From Bradyrhizobium sp. RP6 (lineage in GTDB: Bacteria; Pseudomonadota; Alphaproteobacteria; Rhizobiales; Xanthobacteraceae): 64,000 bases of DNA. The position numbers and the translations under genes are program-made. Below, in pieces: positions 34,857 through 43,870 of this stretch. The stretch spans positions 124,001 through 188,000 of the forward strand of contig NZ_RQIT01000010.1 of the NCBI RefSeq assembly GCF_003837805.1, given 5' to 3'. Each line of letters opens with the position of its first letter. Position 1 is the first letter of the stretch. The notes beneath the pieces were generated by a model. That model was not told the origin of the DNA. It saw only the letters and a program-made list of their open reading frames with translations, and searched no databases.

Positions 34857-36308
34857 ATGAACCAGTTCTCGCGTAGTGCAGCCGCCTCCCAGTTGTATGT
34901 GACGCCGAAGAGCGTCTTCGACTATGTCGTGATCGGCTCGGCCGGAGCCTACCTGCTTCTCTCGTTCACCCAGGCTTGGTCGAGCCCGCGTGCTTCGTTG
35001 ATCGCAGCCATGATACTCGGGGTGAACGGCATTGTTTCCTTGTTCGGCTTGAAGATCGCTCTGGCTAGATCTTACCTGCTGTTCGTTGTCTTCTTCGTTT
35101 TCAACCTCCTGTTTCTGGCGGTGGCGCCTCTTCAGCAGATCGGAAACGACTTCGATCCAATTCTGGCTGATGTAAGTCTCGTTGTGCCGGCCAGTCTCCT
35201 TTGCGCATTCATGACGATCGTGGGTCTCTGCTTCGTCATCTATCGTCCCTTTCGAACTCCCGAACCCCGCCCTAACCGGTTTCTGGACAGGAGCCTCGCC
35301 GCGGAGCCAAACCCGAACTACACCCTTCTGGCAGCTGCCTCGATCGTCGTATCGCTCGGATTGGTTGGTTATCTTGGCCCGTCATTGCTCCAGGTGAATC
35401 GCGAGGCCTTCGGTTCGGTGGTTGGCGAAAGCAAGATGATCAACATTCTGGTCACGGCATTCTTCCGGCCATTCACCCTGGTTGCTCCTGTTATCGGTGC
35501 CAGTGTCGCCTTGGCTCGCCGGAACACGGGCTGGGTGACGTGCTTTGCAGTTCTGCTTCTGGCGGGTCTCTTCATCAACAATCCGCTCATTTCCGCACGT
35601 TTTCGCTCCTCGACATTGATCGTATTCTGCGTGCTTGCAATATTTGGTCCAAGAAACGTTCGTCTGTTTCTCGTCACCTATTTCGCCGGATTGCTGGCGT
35701 CGCCCATATTTGGATCCATTTTCCGGTACGCAAACGTCTCTCTCGATCAGCGGCCCTTCTCCCAGTTCTTCGTTCATCCTGATTTCTCAGGCCTCGACCT
35801 GTTCTGCTATGCCATCATGTGGGTCGAAATGAAGGGCTTGGAATGGGGATCGAACATCATGGGGGCACTGCTGTTCTTCGTTCCGCGCGACCTTTGGGCG
35901 GGGAAGGGAAGAACAGTCGGCGAGATCATGCATGACTACATTTTCATCCTGAAAGGCTTTGGTACCGATAACGTTTCGGCTCCGCCGCCGATCGAGGGCT
36001 ATTTCAGCTTCGGAATTGTTGGGGCGATGCTGATGTCCGTCGCGATCGTCTATGTTCTCGATCGCGTAGAGCGTCGCGGCTTCGCCGCCCAAAGGCTGTC
36101 GCCGCTCTACTTCATTCTCTGTCTTTCGCCGATGCTTTGCATGATCCTGCTTCGCGGCCCGTTCCAGGTCGGGTGGTCGGAATGGGCAATCCATAGCTCT
36201 ACCGTCTTGGCTTCGGCGGTCATGCTCCTCCTCACCAAACGCGCCGTCTATATTCCTGCGCCCCCCTCAATTCGCCGCGGGTCGATGCCCGAGACGTCTC
36301 AGAAGTAA
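34857..36308 (+). CDS. Polysaccharide polymerase-like membrane protein (Wzy-type)
   Basis: A 483-residue protein with about twelve hydrophobic segments, and a long loop near 320-390 with GLEWGSNIMGALLFFVPRDL and SAPPPIEGYFSFGIVG. It resembles O-antigen or oligosaccharide repeat unit polymerases, which are very diverse in sequence; the class is assigned from topology, position and the final Y-F-x-F-G-I-V-G type segment. It is one of four polymerase/ligase-like proteins in the window. Its stop is 9 bp from that of the flippase gene on the opposite strand. No Wzy_C motif like that at 24509 is present. Confidence 0.72.
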   Translation: MNQFSRSAAASQLYVTPKSVFDYVVIGSAGAYLLLSFTQAWSSPRASLIAAMILGVNGIVSLFGLKIALARSYLLFVVFFVFNLLFLAVAPLQQIGNDFDPILADVSLVVPASLLCAFMTIVGLCFVIYRPFRTPEPRPNRFLDRSLAAEPNPNYTLLAAASIVVSLGLVGYLGPSLLQVNREAFGSVVGESKMINILVTAFFRPFTLVAPVIGASVALARRNTGWVTCFAVLLLAGLFINNPLISARFRSSTLIVFCVLAIFGPRNVRLFLVTYFAGLLASPIFGSIFRYANVSLDQRPFSQFFVHPDFSGLDLFCYAIMWVEMKGLEWGSNIMGALLFFVPRDLWAGKGRTVGEIMHDYIFILKGFGTDNVSAPPPIEGYFSFGIVGAMLMSVAIVYVLDRVERRGFAAQRLSPLYFILCLSPMLCMILLRGPFQVGWSEWAIHSSTVLASAVMLLLTKRAVYIPAPPSIRRGSMPETSQK

Positions 36309-36317
36309 GCGGCTAGA

Positions 36318-37538
36318 CTAAACGGGTTGCGCCCGGATACGGCCCGAGGTTCCCTTGAATGCTACCCAAAGCGCCGCGGCGCCATTGGCAATTGCCAACG
36401 ACACGAACGCACCGGTAACTCCAAGAGCCAGGCAACTGGGAATCGCGATGACGGCGGTTATCGCCGCGGAGATCAAGCCGCCGGCCTGCATCAAGCCGAG
36501 CCGGTGATTGGCCCTTAGCCACATGCTCACGGTCGCGAGTGCGAGGGCGAAGCTCGTCGAGATCAAGGCAACGGGGATGGATCCCCCGAGCGCGACATAC
36601 TTGGTTCCGAAGATGAGAGAGGCCGCGTCGTTGCCGAACCAAATTGCCATGACGGCCAACGGAAGCGGAGCGAAGACGATCAGAGCCAGGATGAGCAGGT
36701 GAGGGGTTTCGATCTGGCTGATCTTCGCGACTGCAATGCGCGGCGTGATGAACCCTGAGAGCCCGCCAAGCAACTGGGCGAATGGGGATATCACGGCGAA
36801 CATCAGTCGATAGCTTGCAACGGCTTCAGGCGAGTTCAGAAACACGAAGACGAACGGATAGATATTTGTCGTCGCCAGACCGAGGAGATTGTTGATCAGG
36901 AACGAGTATCCCGCCCGGAAATGGGACTTCAGGGAGATGGTCTGGGTGTCGTTGTGCCTGCGTGGGATGTTTCGCCAAGCTGAGACAAGGAAGACCAGAT
37001 TGCCGAGAATGAAGGGTACGGTATATGCAAAGTGCGATTCCAGTTTGACGTGAGGCAGCATCCAGGCTGAGACGATTAGGACTGTCGCGTACGCCGCCGC
37101 TGCGATGGCGGATGCTTGCACGTGTCCCTGAATGTGCATAATTCGCCGAACGAATTGGACCGGACCGGCAAAGCTGAAGAACAGGCAAGCTAGAGCTACA
37201 ACCGTGAGCGTTTGCATCTCGTGAGTGCTGCTGTTCAAGACGAATGCGCATCCTGCGGCCAGTGCCAGGCAGCAAAAGGATACATTGACCGTCCACAGTC
37301 GCCGCAACAATGATTGTTGACCGTCCTGTGCGCTGATTCCAGTCGCGATGATGGGGTCGCAGATGACCGCGTGATGAGCGCCGATGAGAATGAGATAGCA
37401 GGTATATCCCAGGCTCAGCTCGGCGAATTCGGCCAGCGGCAGCCGGCGCGCGACTACCGCCAGGTAGAAGAAATTGGAGAAGCTGAAGATGACCTGCTCG
37501 CTGCCCAGAACGAAATATTTGATGAGGTAGGTTTTCAT
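36318..37538 (-). CDS. Flippase of the polysaccharide type (Wzx-like) 1
   Basis: A 406-residue integral membrane protein with about twelve helices. The first segment FVLGSEQVIFSFSNFFYLAV, followed by RRLPLAEFAELSLGYTCYL, is the usual start of polysaccharide transporters of the MATE-like superfamily (Wzx/PST). It would flip lipid-linked repeat units across the inner membrane. It overlaps nothing. Convergent with the polymerase gene at 34857, and upstream on the same strand is the initiating transferase (39254), 219 bp away, so the flippase and transferase may belong to one set. Confidence 0.8.
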   Translation of the reverse strand: MKTYLIKYFVLGSEQVIFSFSNFFYLAVVARRLPLAEFAELSLGYTCYLILIGAHHAVICDPIIATGISAQDGQQSLLRRLWTVNVSFCCLALAAGCAFVLNSSTHEMQTLTVVALACLFFSFAGPVQFVRRIMHIQGHVQASAIAAAAYATVLIVSAWMLPHVKLESHFAYTVPFILGNLVFLVSAWRNIPRRHNDTQTISLKSHFRAGYSFLINNLLGLATTNIYPFVFVFLNSPEAVASYRLMFAVISPFAQLLGGLSGFITPRIAVAKISQIETPHLLILALIVFAPLPLAVMAIWFGNDAASLIFGTKYVALGGSIPVALISTSFALALATVSMWLRANHRLGLMQAGGLISAAITAVIAIPSCLALGVTGAFVSLAIANGAAALWVAFKGTSGRIRAQPV

Positions 37539-37757
37539 CTTCCTGAAATTGGATTGCTGCTAGCGGGCGCTAGGGCCTTAGCGATGGTGCCCTGATTGCA
37601 CGACGTTATAGGATGATGCGGAGCCCTGATGCGAGCTTGTTTGAGGACAAAGTTAATTGCCTGATTCTCATTCTGGGTGAACGAATCTACGATCAGGCGC
37701 GCGCCCATGCGATTGGTGTCATGAACGGGCTGCTTCTACTGGCGGGGGGTAAGACCA

Positions 37758-39254
37758 TCAGTAGGCCACGGGATCGCGAGTCACTTGTACCACGGTGCGC
37801 AGGATGATCTTTGCGTCGAGCCAGATGCTCCAGTTGTTGATGTACCACAAGTCCAGGTCGACCCTGGATTTCATCATGCCGACAGTCAGCGTTTCGCCGC
37901 GATAGCCGTTGACCTGGGCCCAGCCGGTGATGCCTGGTTTGACGTGTTGGCGAAACGCGTAGTTGCTGATGACTTGCTCATACTCCGAATTGTGCGCAGC
38001 CGCGTGCGGGCGGGGGCCGACCAGCGACATGTCGCCCTGCAGGACATTGAAGAGCTGCGGCAGTTCGTCGATCGAGGTCTTGCGTAACCATTTGCCGACC
38101 GGAGTTACGCGAGGATCGTCCCTGCGCGCCTGCAGAATGATCGGTCCATCTTCCAATACGCGCATCGTCCGAAACTTGTAGATCTTGAAGGCGCGACCGT
38201 TGAAACCGTTCCGGGTTTGCCGAAAGAGTACCGGGCCGTTCGATGTGCATTTGATCAGGATCGCGGTCATCAGCATGACCGGTGCGAACACCAGCAGGCC
38301 GAGGCTGGCGCCGATCAGGTCGAACGTGCGTTTGAGAGCTTGTTCTTGCCGCGAAATTGGTGCGCGCCGAATCTCTGCAATCATGCTGCTTCCGGCGGTC
38401 GTGACCGGGTAGCGCAAGAATCTCGAGACATCGGGATCGGAGACGAGATTTACCGGTACCGGAAGGATTCTCAATGCGTCGGCGATCTTGTCGATCGCGT
38501 GCCAATGATCCCACCTGAGCAGCAAAAACACCTGTTCGATCTGGTTCTCTCGTGCGTAGGCGATAAAGTCGTCAAGGCGTGGACCGATCGACGGGATCAG
38601 CGATGATAAGGTCAGGCACTCCGGGCGGAGCTCCATGACCCGCGTGATCCGGTAGCCATGCTGCGTAAGTCCTGCCATTGCCTCCGATGATATCAACCCG
38701 CGCTCGGCGATCGCCACGGCGCGGCGCCTGGCGAAGGCGCCGTTCCGCAAGGCGGTCGTGACAAAGCGCGCAATGGCTGCCTTCGCCAGCAGAAGGAGAA
38801 CTGGAGCGACAAGGTAGAACGAGATTATCGTGCCGCGCGAGATTTGACTGCTGGCCTTTATGGCGAAGGTGATAACGATCAGGGCACCGAACAAGGCGGT
38901 CCACGTGGCCAGCGTCTTTTTGAATAGCCGCGGCAGGTCAGTAAAGTTCCTGAGAGCGTAGCCGTGCTGAACCTTGATCAGAAGTACAAAGTTGAGCGCA
39001 ACCAGGAGGCTGAGCGCGGTGTAGACGTCGAGTTGGTCGTGCTCCGGCCGCGCATAGATCTGATATCCGGCGGCACAGCCAGCGCCGCTTGCCACGATGA
39101 TGATAGCGTCGGCCACGAGAGCCAGCAGTTCAACAATTTTGGGTCGCCACCATCGTACGACTAAACTTGCACGTGCCGGATTCGCCTCATCGAGAACGTG
39201 AATTTCTACCGGACTGTCCGCGGCGGAAGTCGGGCGAGCCGATGCAATCGTCAT
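37758..39254 (-). CDS. Polyprenyl-phosphate hexose-1-phosphate transferase 1 (WcaJ/ExoY-like)
   Basis: A 498-residue enzyme that starts a repeat unit by loading a sugar-1-phosphate onto undecaprenyl phosphate. The N-terminal half has about four membrane helices and a CoA-binding-like region; the C-terminal catalytic part starts at KRTFDLIGASLGLLVFAPVM and holds KIYKFRTM, the Asp-Glu pair of TSIDELPQLFNVLQGDMSLV, GPRPHA and KPGITGWAQVNGYRGET. All the expected landmarks are there. The product sugar cannot be told from the sequence. A second enzyme of this type lies at 49404, about 40-45% identical by eye in the catalytic domain. Confidence 0.93.
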   Translation of the reverse strand: MTIASARPTSAADSPVEIHVLDEANPARASLVVRWWRPKIVELLALVADAIIIVASGAGCAAGYQIYARPEHDQLDVYTALSLLVALNFVLLIKVQHGYALRNFTDLPRLFKKTLATWTALFGALIVITFAIKASSQISRGTIISFYLVAPVLLLLAKAAIARFVTTALRNGAFARRRAVAIAERGLISSEAMAGLTQHGYRITRVMELRPECLTLSSLIPSIGPRLDDFIAYARENQIEQVFLLLRWDHWHAIDKIADALRILPVPVNLVSDPDVSRFLRYPVTTAGSSMIAEIRRAPISRQEQALKRTFDLIGASLGLLVFAPVMLMTAILIKCTSNGPVLFRQTRNGFNGRAFKIYKFRTMRVLEDGPIILQARRDDPRVTPVGKWLRKTSIDELPQLFNVLQGDMSLVGPRPHAAAHNSEYEQVISNYAFRQHVKPGITGWAQVNGYRGETLTVGMMKSRVDLDLWYINNWSIWLDAKIILRTVVQVTRDPVAY

Positions 39255-39412
39255 AGTATAAACTCAGGAAAAGGAAGATCGGGTTGGGTGCTATCAGGAA
39301 TGGCCGCAGCCGAAACAAGTCGAATGAAAAAATAACCTTACTTCTTGTGCTCTCATTATCCTAATTCTGCCATTTAGAACACAAAATTCGAAGGTCGGAA
39401 GGGAATACGTTC

Positions 39413-40474
39413 ATGCGTCACCGACGACGGCGATCGGGATCAACGGTGACGCGCCGGGTGGCGATCGGTCTCGCGGCGCTGTCCGCAACCGGACTTGTTG
39501 TCTTCGCCTTGATTCCTGACGTTACGCCCGTCCACACCCCCGCCGATTCCTCGTTTCACGCCAGCTTCTTCCTGGATGGATCCTACTCCGCTCGCTTCGC
39601 GGGGGAGATGATTGCCGCCAAGGAGGGCTATTTCAAGCGAGGCGTCGCAATGAGAGCCCTTCCAGACGATCCCAATTTCGTCGAAACGGTTGCGAGGGAG
39701 AATGCAATCGGGGTGACGACGGGCCAGAAGTTCCTGCTTGCGGTTTGGCGAGGGGCTCCTGTCACTGCCTTTGCAGCCAGCTTCCTTGACACCTCGGTGG
39801 CAATTTTCGCGCTGGAGCGGTCGGGCTTCCATCGGCCGGCTGACCTCATCGGCAAGCGCATCGGTTGCCGCGAGGGGAGTGAGGCAGAAGTCGTCTTTGA
39901 CGCCATGATGGCCAGGCTTCGATTGCCACGGAGCCAGATCGTCAAGGTTTCCGACCGGGCCGACTTCCAGGCACTGAGATCCGGGGATGTGGACGCGATC
40001 GTTGTCCCGATCGATCAGCAGCCTAGCCAGACAAGCGCGGACTACGTCCAATTGAGCGTTATGAAACCTCAGGACTACGCAATCCACGTGCCTGGGCAGG
40101 TTTATTTCGCCAGCAACGATCTGATTCGAGAGCGGCCGTCCGCAATTGCCGATCTGTTGCACGGCTTGGTTCGGGGGTGGCAATTTGCCTATGCCGATTA
40201 CAGCCGGGCGATTCCGATCATTGTCGATTTTGACCGGGCGGGCCTCGCTCCCGAGCGAGTCAGGTTCGAATTGGAGCAGCAGCGGTCGCTGGTGCTGCCT
40301 GTCGGCGCCCGAATAGGCGAATACGACGAAAGTCGGTGGCGAGCCCTGCGCGATATCCTGGTCTTCGCGGGTCTTGGAAGGGAGAACGCCCCGCTGTTTC
40401 AGGCTGTCAGCACACAATTCATCAGGGGCGAGTACCGGCGCGCGCCGGAAAAGGAGGGAGCCGGCGCCTTCTAG
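39413..40474 (+). CDS. Orphan substrate-binding protein (NMT1/SsuA-like)
   Basis: A 353-residue exported or membrane-tethered protein. The N-terminus has basic residues and a hydrophobic stretch (TRRVAIGLAALSATGLVVF), possibly a Tat or anchor signal. The mature part follows the periplasmic ABC-receptor pattern: FAGEMIAAKEGYFKRGVAMR, then RPADLIGKRIGCREGSEAEV, then FQALRSGDVDAIVVPIDQQ. This fold binds small molecules such as sulfonates or thiamine precursors. No ABC permease or ATPase gene lies in the window, so it is an orphan. It is divergent from the initiating transferase; a regulatory or sensing role is possible but unproven. Confidence 0.8.
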   Translation: MRHRRRRSGSTVTRRVAIGLAALSATGLVVFALIPDVTPVHTPADSSFHASFFLDGSYSARFAGEMIAAKEGYFKRGVAMRALPDDPNFVETVARENAIGVTTGQKFLLAVWRGAPVTAFAASFLDTSVAIFALERSGFHRPADLIGKRIGCREGSEAEVVFDAMMARLRLPRSQIVKVSDRADFQALRSGDVDAIVVPIDQQPSQTSADYVQLSVMKPQDYAIHVPGQVYFASNDLIRERPSAIADLLHGLVRGWQFAYADYSRAIPIIVDFDRAGLAPERVRFELEQQRSLVLPVGARIGEYDESRWRALRDILVFAGLGRENAPLFQAVSTQFIRGEYRRAPEKEGAGAF

Positions 40475-40633
40475 CGGCCCCGATTCGACATCCCGGGCTG
40501 GTGGATGAGTACGCTTTGGTCCGTTGCCTTTTTCCGATCCCGTTGATAAACAATCTGCTCGATATCCGGCTGAATTTTGAAATATTCTGATTTGGCGCAT
40601 TTCGTGGCCGGTGGGCGAGCGCAGGGGAAGGTG

Positions 40634-40909
40634 ATGGCGAAGCAGACTATCCGGCGGTTGGGGTTGTTGGTATCGGCAATGGTCTTGTTGGCCGGGCCGC
40701 AGGCAATCGCTGCGATGCAGTTGCCGGCACCCGTCGTCCCAACGCCGGCCGAACACGTAGTACCGATCACCTTCTGGGCTCAACCATATCCATACCGCTA
40801 TGTACCGCGGCGGCGTTGTCCTCAAGTCCGCGTGGAAACTCCCTACGGCTGGTATTGGGATCGGGTCTGTATAGCGGAGACCAGCCCGATACTTCGCCGG
40901 GCTTACTAG
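40634..40909 (+). CDS. Small exported protein (91 aa)
   Basis: Starts MAKQTIRRLGLLVSAMVLLA, a signal peptide that ends near AIAA, followed by a mature part of about 65 residues that is Pro/Tyr-rich (FWAQPYPYRYVPRRR, then PYGWYWDRVC) with two cysteines. The start at 40634 is chosen because the signal peptide begins there; a longer frame from 40577 is unlikely. It may be co-transcribed with the substrate-binding protein gene 160 bp upstream. Function unknown. Confidence 0.6.
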   Translation: MAKQTIRRLGLLVSAMVLLAGPQAIAAMQLPAPVVPTPAEHVVPITFWAQPYPYRYVPRRRCPQVRVETPYGWYWDRVCIAETSPILRRAY

Positions 40910-41344
40910 GCGGGACGTTCACGGAGAGCTTGCATTGCTTGTCGCGCTTGACGGCTCTTGACGGTACGCGTTCATCATTAAAATGATCCTTTCTTTACTC
41001 CGTTAATGAGAGCTGCCACCACCTCGCAAGCGAAAGAGCGGGGAGCGACAGACTGGTGCCTTGCGCAAGCGCACGTACGGGCCCGGAGGTTCACGGACTG
41101 CGGGGCCGAGTTCGGTCAGGCTGCCAAGATCGGCAGAAGCGTGGCGTGTCGGAGCGAAGTTTTTCTTTCCGACGATTTTGGCGGGCCTTACCTAGCGTAG
41201 TCCCCTCGATTTCGCACCGGAGTTCAAGCGGCAATTAGCCGCCGCGGCAGCGATCGTTTCAGCGGAGGCTGCGAAGCCAAAGCGGTGATCCTTGGCTGTC
41301 TCGGGTTTTTTTGGATACGAGTTATCGTTCAGGATTTGGATTGA
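40910..41344. other. Intergenic region before the GT4 gene
   Basis: About 435 bp without a credible gene; a frame at 41006-41200 has no features of interest. The part around 40960-41010 is AT-rich (TTCATCATTAAAATGATCC contains the inverted repeat ATCATT-AAAATGAT) and may contain the promoter for the wcaI-gmd-fcl group. Confidence 0.35.
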
Positions 41345-42649
41345 ATGCGTATTCTTTTGGTCGGCATCAATTACGCTCCCGATCTCATCGGCGTTGCCAA
41401 ATACAATACGGAGCTTTGCGAAAGCCTTGTTGCCGAGGGCCACGAGGTGAGGGTCGTTACGGCGCCTCCCTACTATCCGGCCTGGAGCATCCCCGCCGGT
41501 TTGAATGCCTCCTATTTCAGGCGCTCGATGATGGGGGACGTCGGCGTCATGCGAGCGCCGATCTACGTTCCCAAGCAGCCGACTGGTGCAAAGCGTCTGA
41601 TTCATCACCTGTCCTTCGCACTGACAAGCTTGGTGCCGGTGCTGATCGATGCGTATTCCTGGCGGCCCGACATCATAATCTCCGTCGCGCCGTCGTTGAT
41701 GTCGGCCCGATTTGCTTCCTTTGTTGCTCGTCGCATCGGTGCAAAGTCGTGGCTTCATGTGCAGGACTTCGAAATTGATGCCGCATACGGACTGGGACTG
41801 CTCCGGAATGCTTCCCTACGGAAGGTGATGCTCAAGGCGGAAGCGGCGGTCCTCAGATCGTTTGATTGCGTTTCCAGCATCTGTCCGCAAATGGTGGAGC
41901 GCTTGTGGGACAAAAACGTTGATCCGCAAAGAACGACCGAGATCCGAAACTGGATCGACACGGATGCGATATTTCCCCGCCCAAAGCAGACCAGATATCG
42001 CACGTCCCTGAATATCGACGAAGATGACATCGTGGCTCTCTACTCCGGGACCATGTCGGCCAAGCAGGGGCTTGACCTCCTCGTCGGAGCCGCCGCTCTT
42101 CTTCGGCGCAATCCGCGACTGCATTTCATCCTCGCAGGCGAGGGGCCACACAAGGCAAGGCTGGTGGAGATGGCCTCCGACAATCCGAGAATTCATTTCC
42201 TGGGACTGCAGCCGAACGAAAGTTTCAACGAATTGCTGGCGACGGCTGACCTTCATGTCGTCCCGCAGAGGGCGGAGGCGGCCGATCTTGTATTGCCGTC
42301 CAAGCTGGGGGCGATGTTTGCGTCCGCCCGTCCCGTCGTCGCGATGGCAGAAGGGGGCACGGGGCTTGCTGCCGAAGTGCAGGGTGCCGGCTTGCTCGTC
42401 CCGGCGGGAGACGTTCGATCGCTTGCAGATGCCATTCTTCACTTGGCCGAAGATCCGTCTCTTTGCGAGAGGCTCGGTGCAGAGGGACGAAAGCGTTCCA
42501 TCGAGCGTTGGGACCGCCGTACCATCGTGCGTCGCTGGATTGCGAGCATAAGTTCGATTTGCGGACGGCCGGGCAGATCCGAACACGGGCCGGGTGTGGT
42601 TTCCGAGAAGCCGGCGGCATCGATCAATGACGCTCTTCCTCTGTCCTGA
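41345..42649 (+). CDS. wcaI: GT4 glycosyltransferase, WcaI-like
   Basis: A 434-residue GT-B enzyme. The start MRILLVGINYAPDLIGVAKY, then EGHEVRVVTAPPYYPAWSIP, matches the WcaI group of colanic acid glycosyltransferases; the donor half has VALYSGTMSAKQGLDLLVGA and DLVLPSKLGAMFASARPVVA. It likely adds a sugar to the repeat unit. It leads a group with gmd, fcl and a WcaF-like acetyltransferase on the same strand, an arrangement that recalls the colanic acid locus. The stop lies within a short hairpin (42644-42664). Confidence 0.85.
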   Translation: MRILLVGINYAPDLIGVAKYNTELCESLVAEGHEVRVVTAPPYYPAWSIPAGLNASYFRRSMMGDVGVMRAPIYVPKQPTGAKRLIHHLSFALTSLVPVLIDAYSWRPDIIISVAPSLMSARFASFVARRIGAKSWLHVQDFEIDAAYGLGLLRNASLRKVMLKAEAAVLRSFDCVSSICPQMVERLWDKNVDPQRTTEIRNWIDTDAIFPRPKQTRYRTSLNIDEDDIVALYSGTMSAKQGLDLLVGAAALLRRNPRLHFILAGEGPHKARLVEMASDNPRIHFLGLQPNESFNELLATADLHVVPQRAEAADLVLPSKLGAMFASARPVVAMAEGGTGLAAEVQGAGLLVPAGDVRSLADAILHLAEDPSLCERLGAEGRKRSIERWDRRTIVRRWIASISSICGRPGRSEHGPGVVSEKPAASINDALPLS

Positions 42650-42664
42650 CGGGCCACGTCAGGA
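42644..42664 (+). terminator. Short hairpin at the end of wcaI
   Basis: A perfect 8-bp stem (TCCTGACG at 42644-42651, complement at 42657-42664) with a 5-nt loop; the stem contains the TGA stop. There is no T-tract, so it is a weak terminator or an mRNA end protector at most. Confidence 0.35.
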
Positions 42665-42799
42665 TGTCTCCTGCGTTAATGATCAGTCCCTGCTACGATT
42701 GACCTGCATGGAAGGTCGCTTCTAGATGTCTCCGGCGGTCGAGCCATTCCATCGTCGTATTTGTTTCCAATTCCGGCGGTGAACGGTAGGTTTTCGCAT

Positions 42800-43870
42800 A
42801 TGAGTGGACGTGTTGCGCTAATTACGGGCGTTACTGGACAAGACGGCGCGTATCTTGCCGAGCACCTCATATCGCTCGGCTATGTCGTTCATGGTATCAA
42901 GCGGCGTTCGTCTTCCTTCAACACCGCTCGTGTCGATCATCTGTACCGGGATCCGCATGTTGGTGAGGTGCCGTTCCTGATGCACTACGGCGACATGACG
43001 GATTCCACCAATCTGATCAGGCTTGTGCAGCAGATCAAGCCGACGGAGATCTATAATCTGGCGGCGCAGAGCCATGTCGGTGTCAGTTTCGAGAGTCCTG
43101 AATACACCGCGAACGCCGATGCAATCGGGGTACTGAGGCTCTTAGAGGCGATCCGCATCCTGGGCATGGAGAAGGAGACGCGGTTCTACCAGGCATCCAC
43201 GTCCGAGCTGTATGGGCTGGTGCAGGAGATACCGCAGAGGGAGACGACACCGTTCTATCCGCGCTCGCCCTATGGTGTCGCGAAGCTCTACGGATACTGG
43301 ATCACGGTCAACTACCGCGAGGCCTACGGGATGTTTGCCAGCAACGGCATCCTGTTCAACCACGAGAGTCCCATCCGCGGTGAAACGTTCGTGACCCGCA
43401 AGATCACGCGCGCCGTGGCCCGCATCGAGGTCGGGATCGAGGATACGCTTTACCTGGGCAATCTCGAGGCGAAACGAGACTGGGGGCATGCCAAAGACTA
43501 TGTCGAAGGGATGCACTTGATCATGCAGGCGGATAAGCCGGACGATTTCGTGCTTGCCACTGGCGAGACCCGCTCGGTGCGCGAGATGGTTGAACTTTCC
43601 TTCAGGGAGGTGGGACGAGAGATCGAATGGCGCGGCAAGGGCGTTGATGAGATTGGTATCGACAGAAGCAGCGGCAAGACGGTGGTTCGAATCGACCCGA
43701 CCTATTTTCGGCCAACCGAGGTGGACATTCTGGTTGGCGATGCGAGCAAAGCGAACAAGATGCTGGGCTGGAAGCCGAAGCGGACGTTCGGCCAGCTCGT
43801 GCACGAGATGGTGGCAAGCGATCTGAAGGATGCAAGGCGGGAGCGATCGAGTGCCAGCCACAAAGTTTGA
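42800..43870 (+). CDS. gmd: GDP-mannose 4,6-dehydratase
   Basis: A 356-residue short-chain dehydrogenase-type enzyme that converts GDP-mannose to GDP-4-keto-6-deoxymannose, the first step to GDP-L-fucose. Visible motifs are GVTGQDGAYLAEHL (NADP-binding glycine loop), FYQASTSELYG with the catalytic Ser/Glu region, and SPYGVAKLYGYWITVNYREA with the YxxxK pair. NHESPIRGETFVTRKITRA is typical of Gmd. ATG at 42800 begins directly with the domain. It overlaps the next gene by 20 bp. Genes for GDP-mannose synthesis (manB, manC) are not in the window. Confidence 0.95.
   Translation: MSGRVALITGVTGQDGAYLAEHLISLGYVVHGIKRRSSSFNTARVDHLYRDPHVGEVPFLMHYGDMTDSTNLIRLVQQIKPTEIYNLAAQSHVGVSFESPEYTANADAIGVLRLLEAIRILGMEKETRFYQASTSELYGLVQEIPQRETTPFYPRSPYGVAKLYGYWITVNYREAYGMFASNGILFNHESPIRGETFVTRKITRAVARIEVGIEDTLYLGNLEAKRDWGHAKDYVEGMHLIMQADKPDDFVLATGETRSVREMVELSFREVGREIEWRGKGVDEIGIDRSSGKTVVRIDPTYFRPTEVDILVGDASKANKMLGWKPKRTFGQLVHEMVASDLKDARRERSSASHKV

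Noticed and set aside
37613..37807. A 64-residue plus-strand frame between flippase 1 and the initiating transferase
   Set aside because: No ribosome site or features, and its end runs into the transferase gene on the other strand.
39440..40825. A 461-residue minus-strand frame opposite the substrate-binding protein gene
   Set aside because: The plus-strand frame shows a consistent receptor fold and signal; the minus frame has an unbalanced composition.
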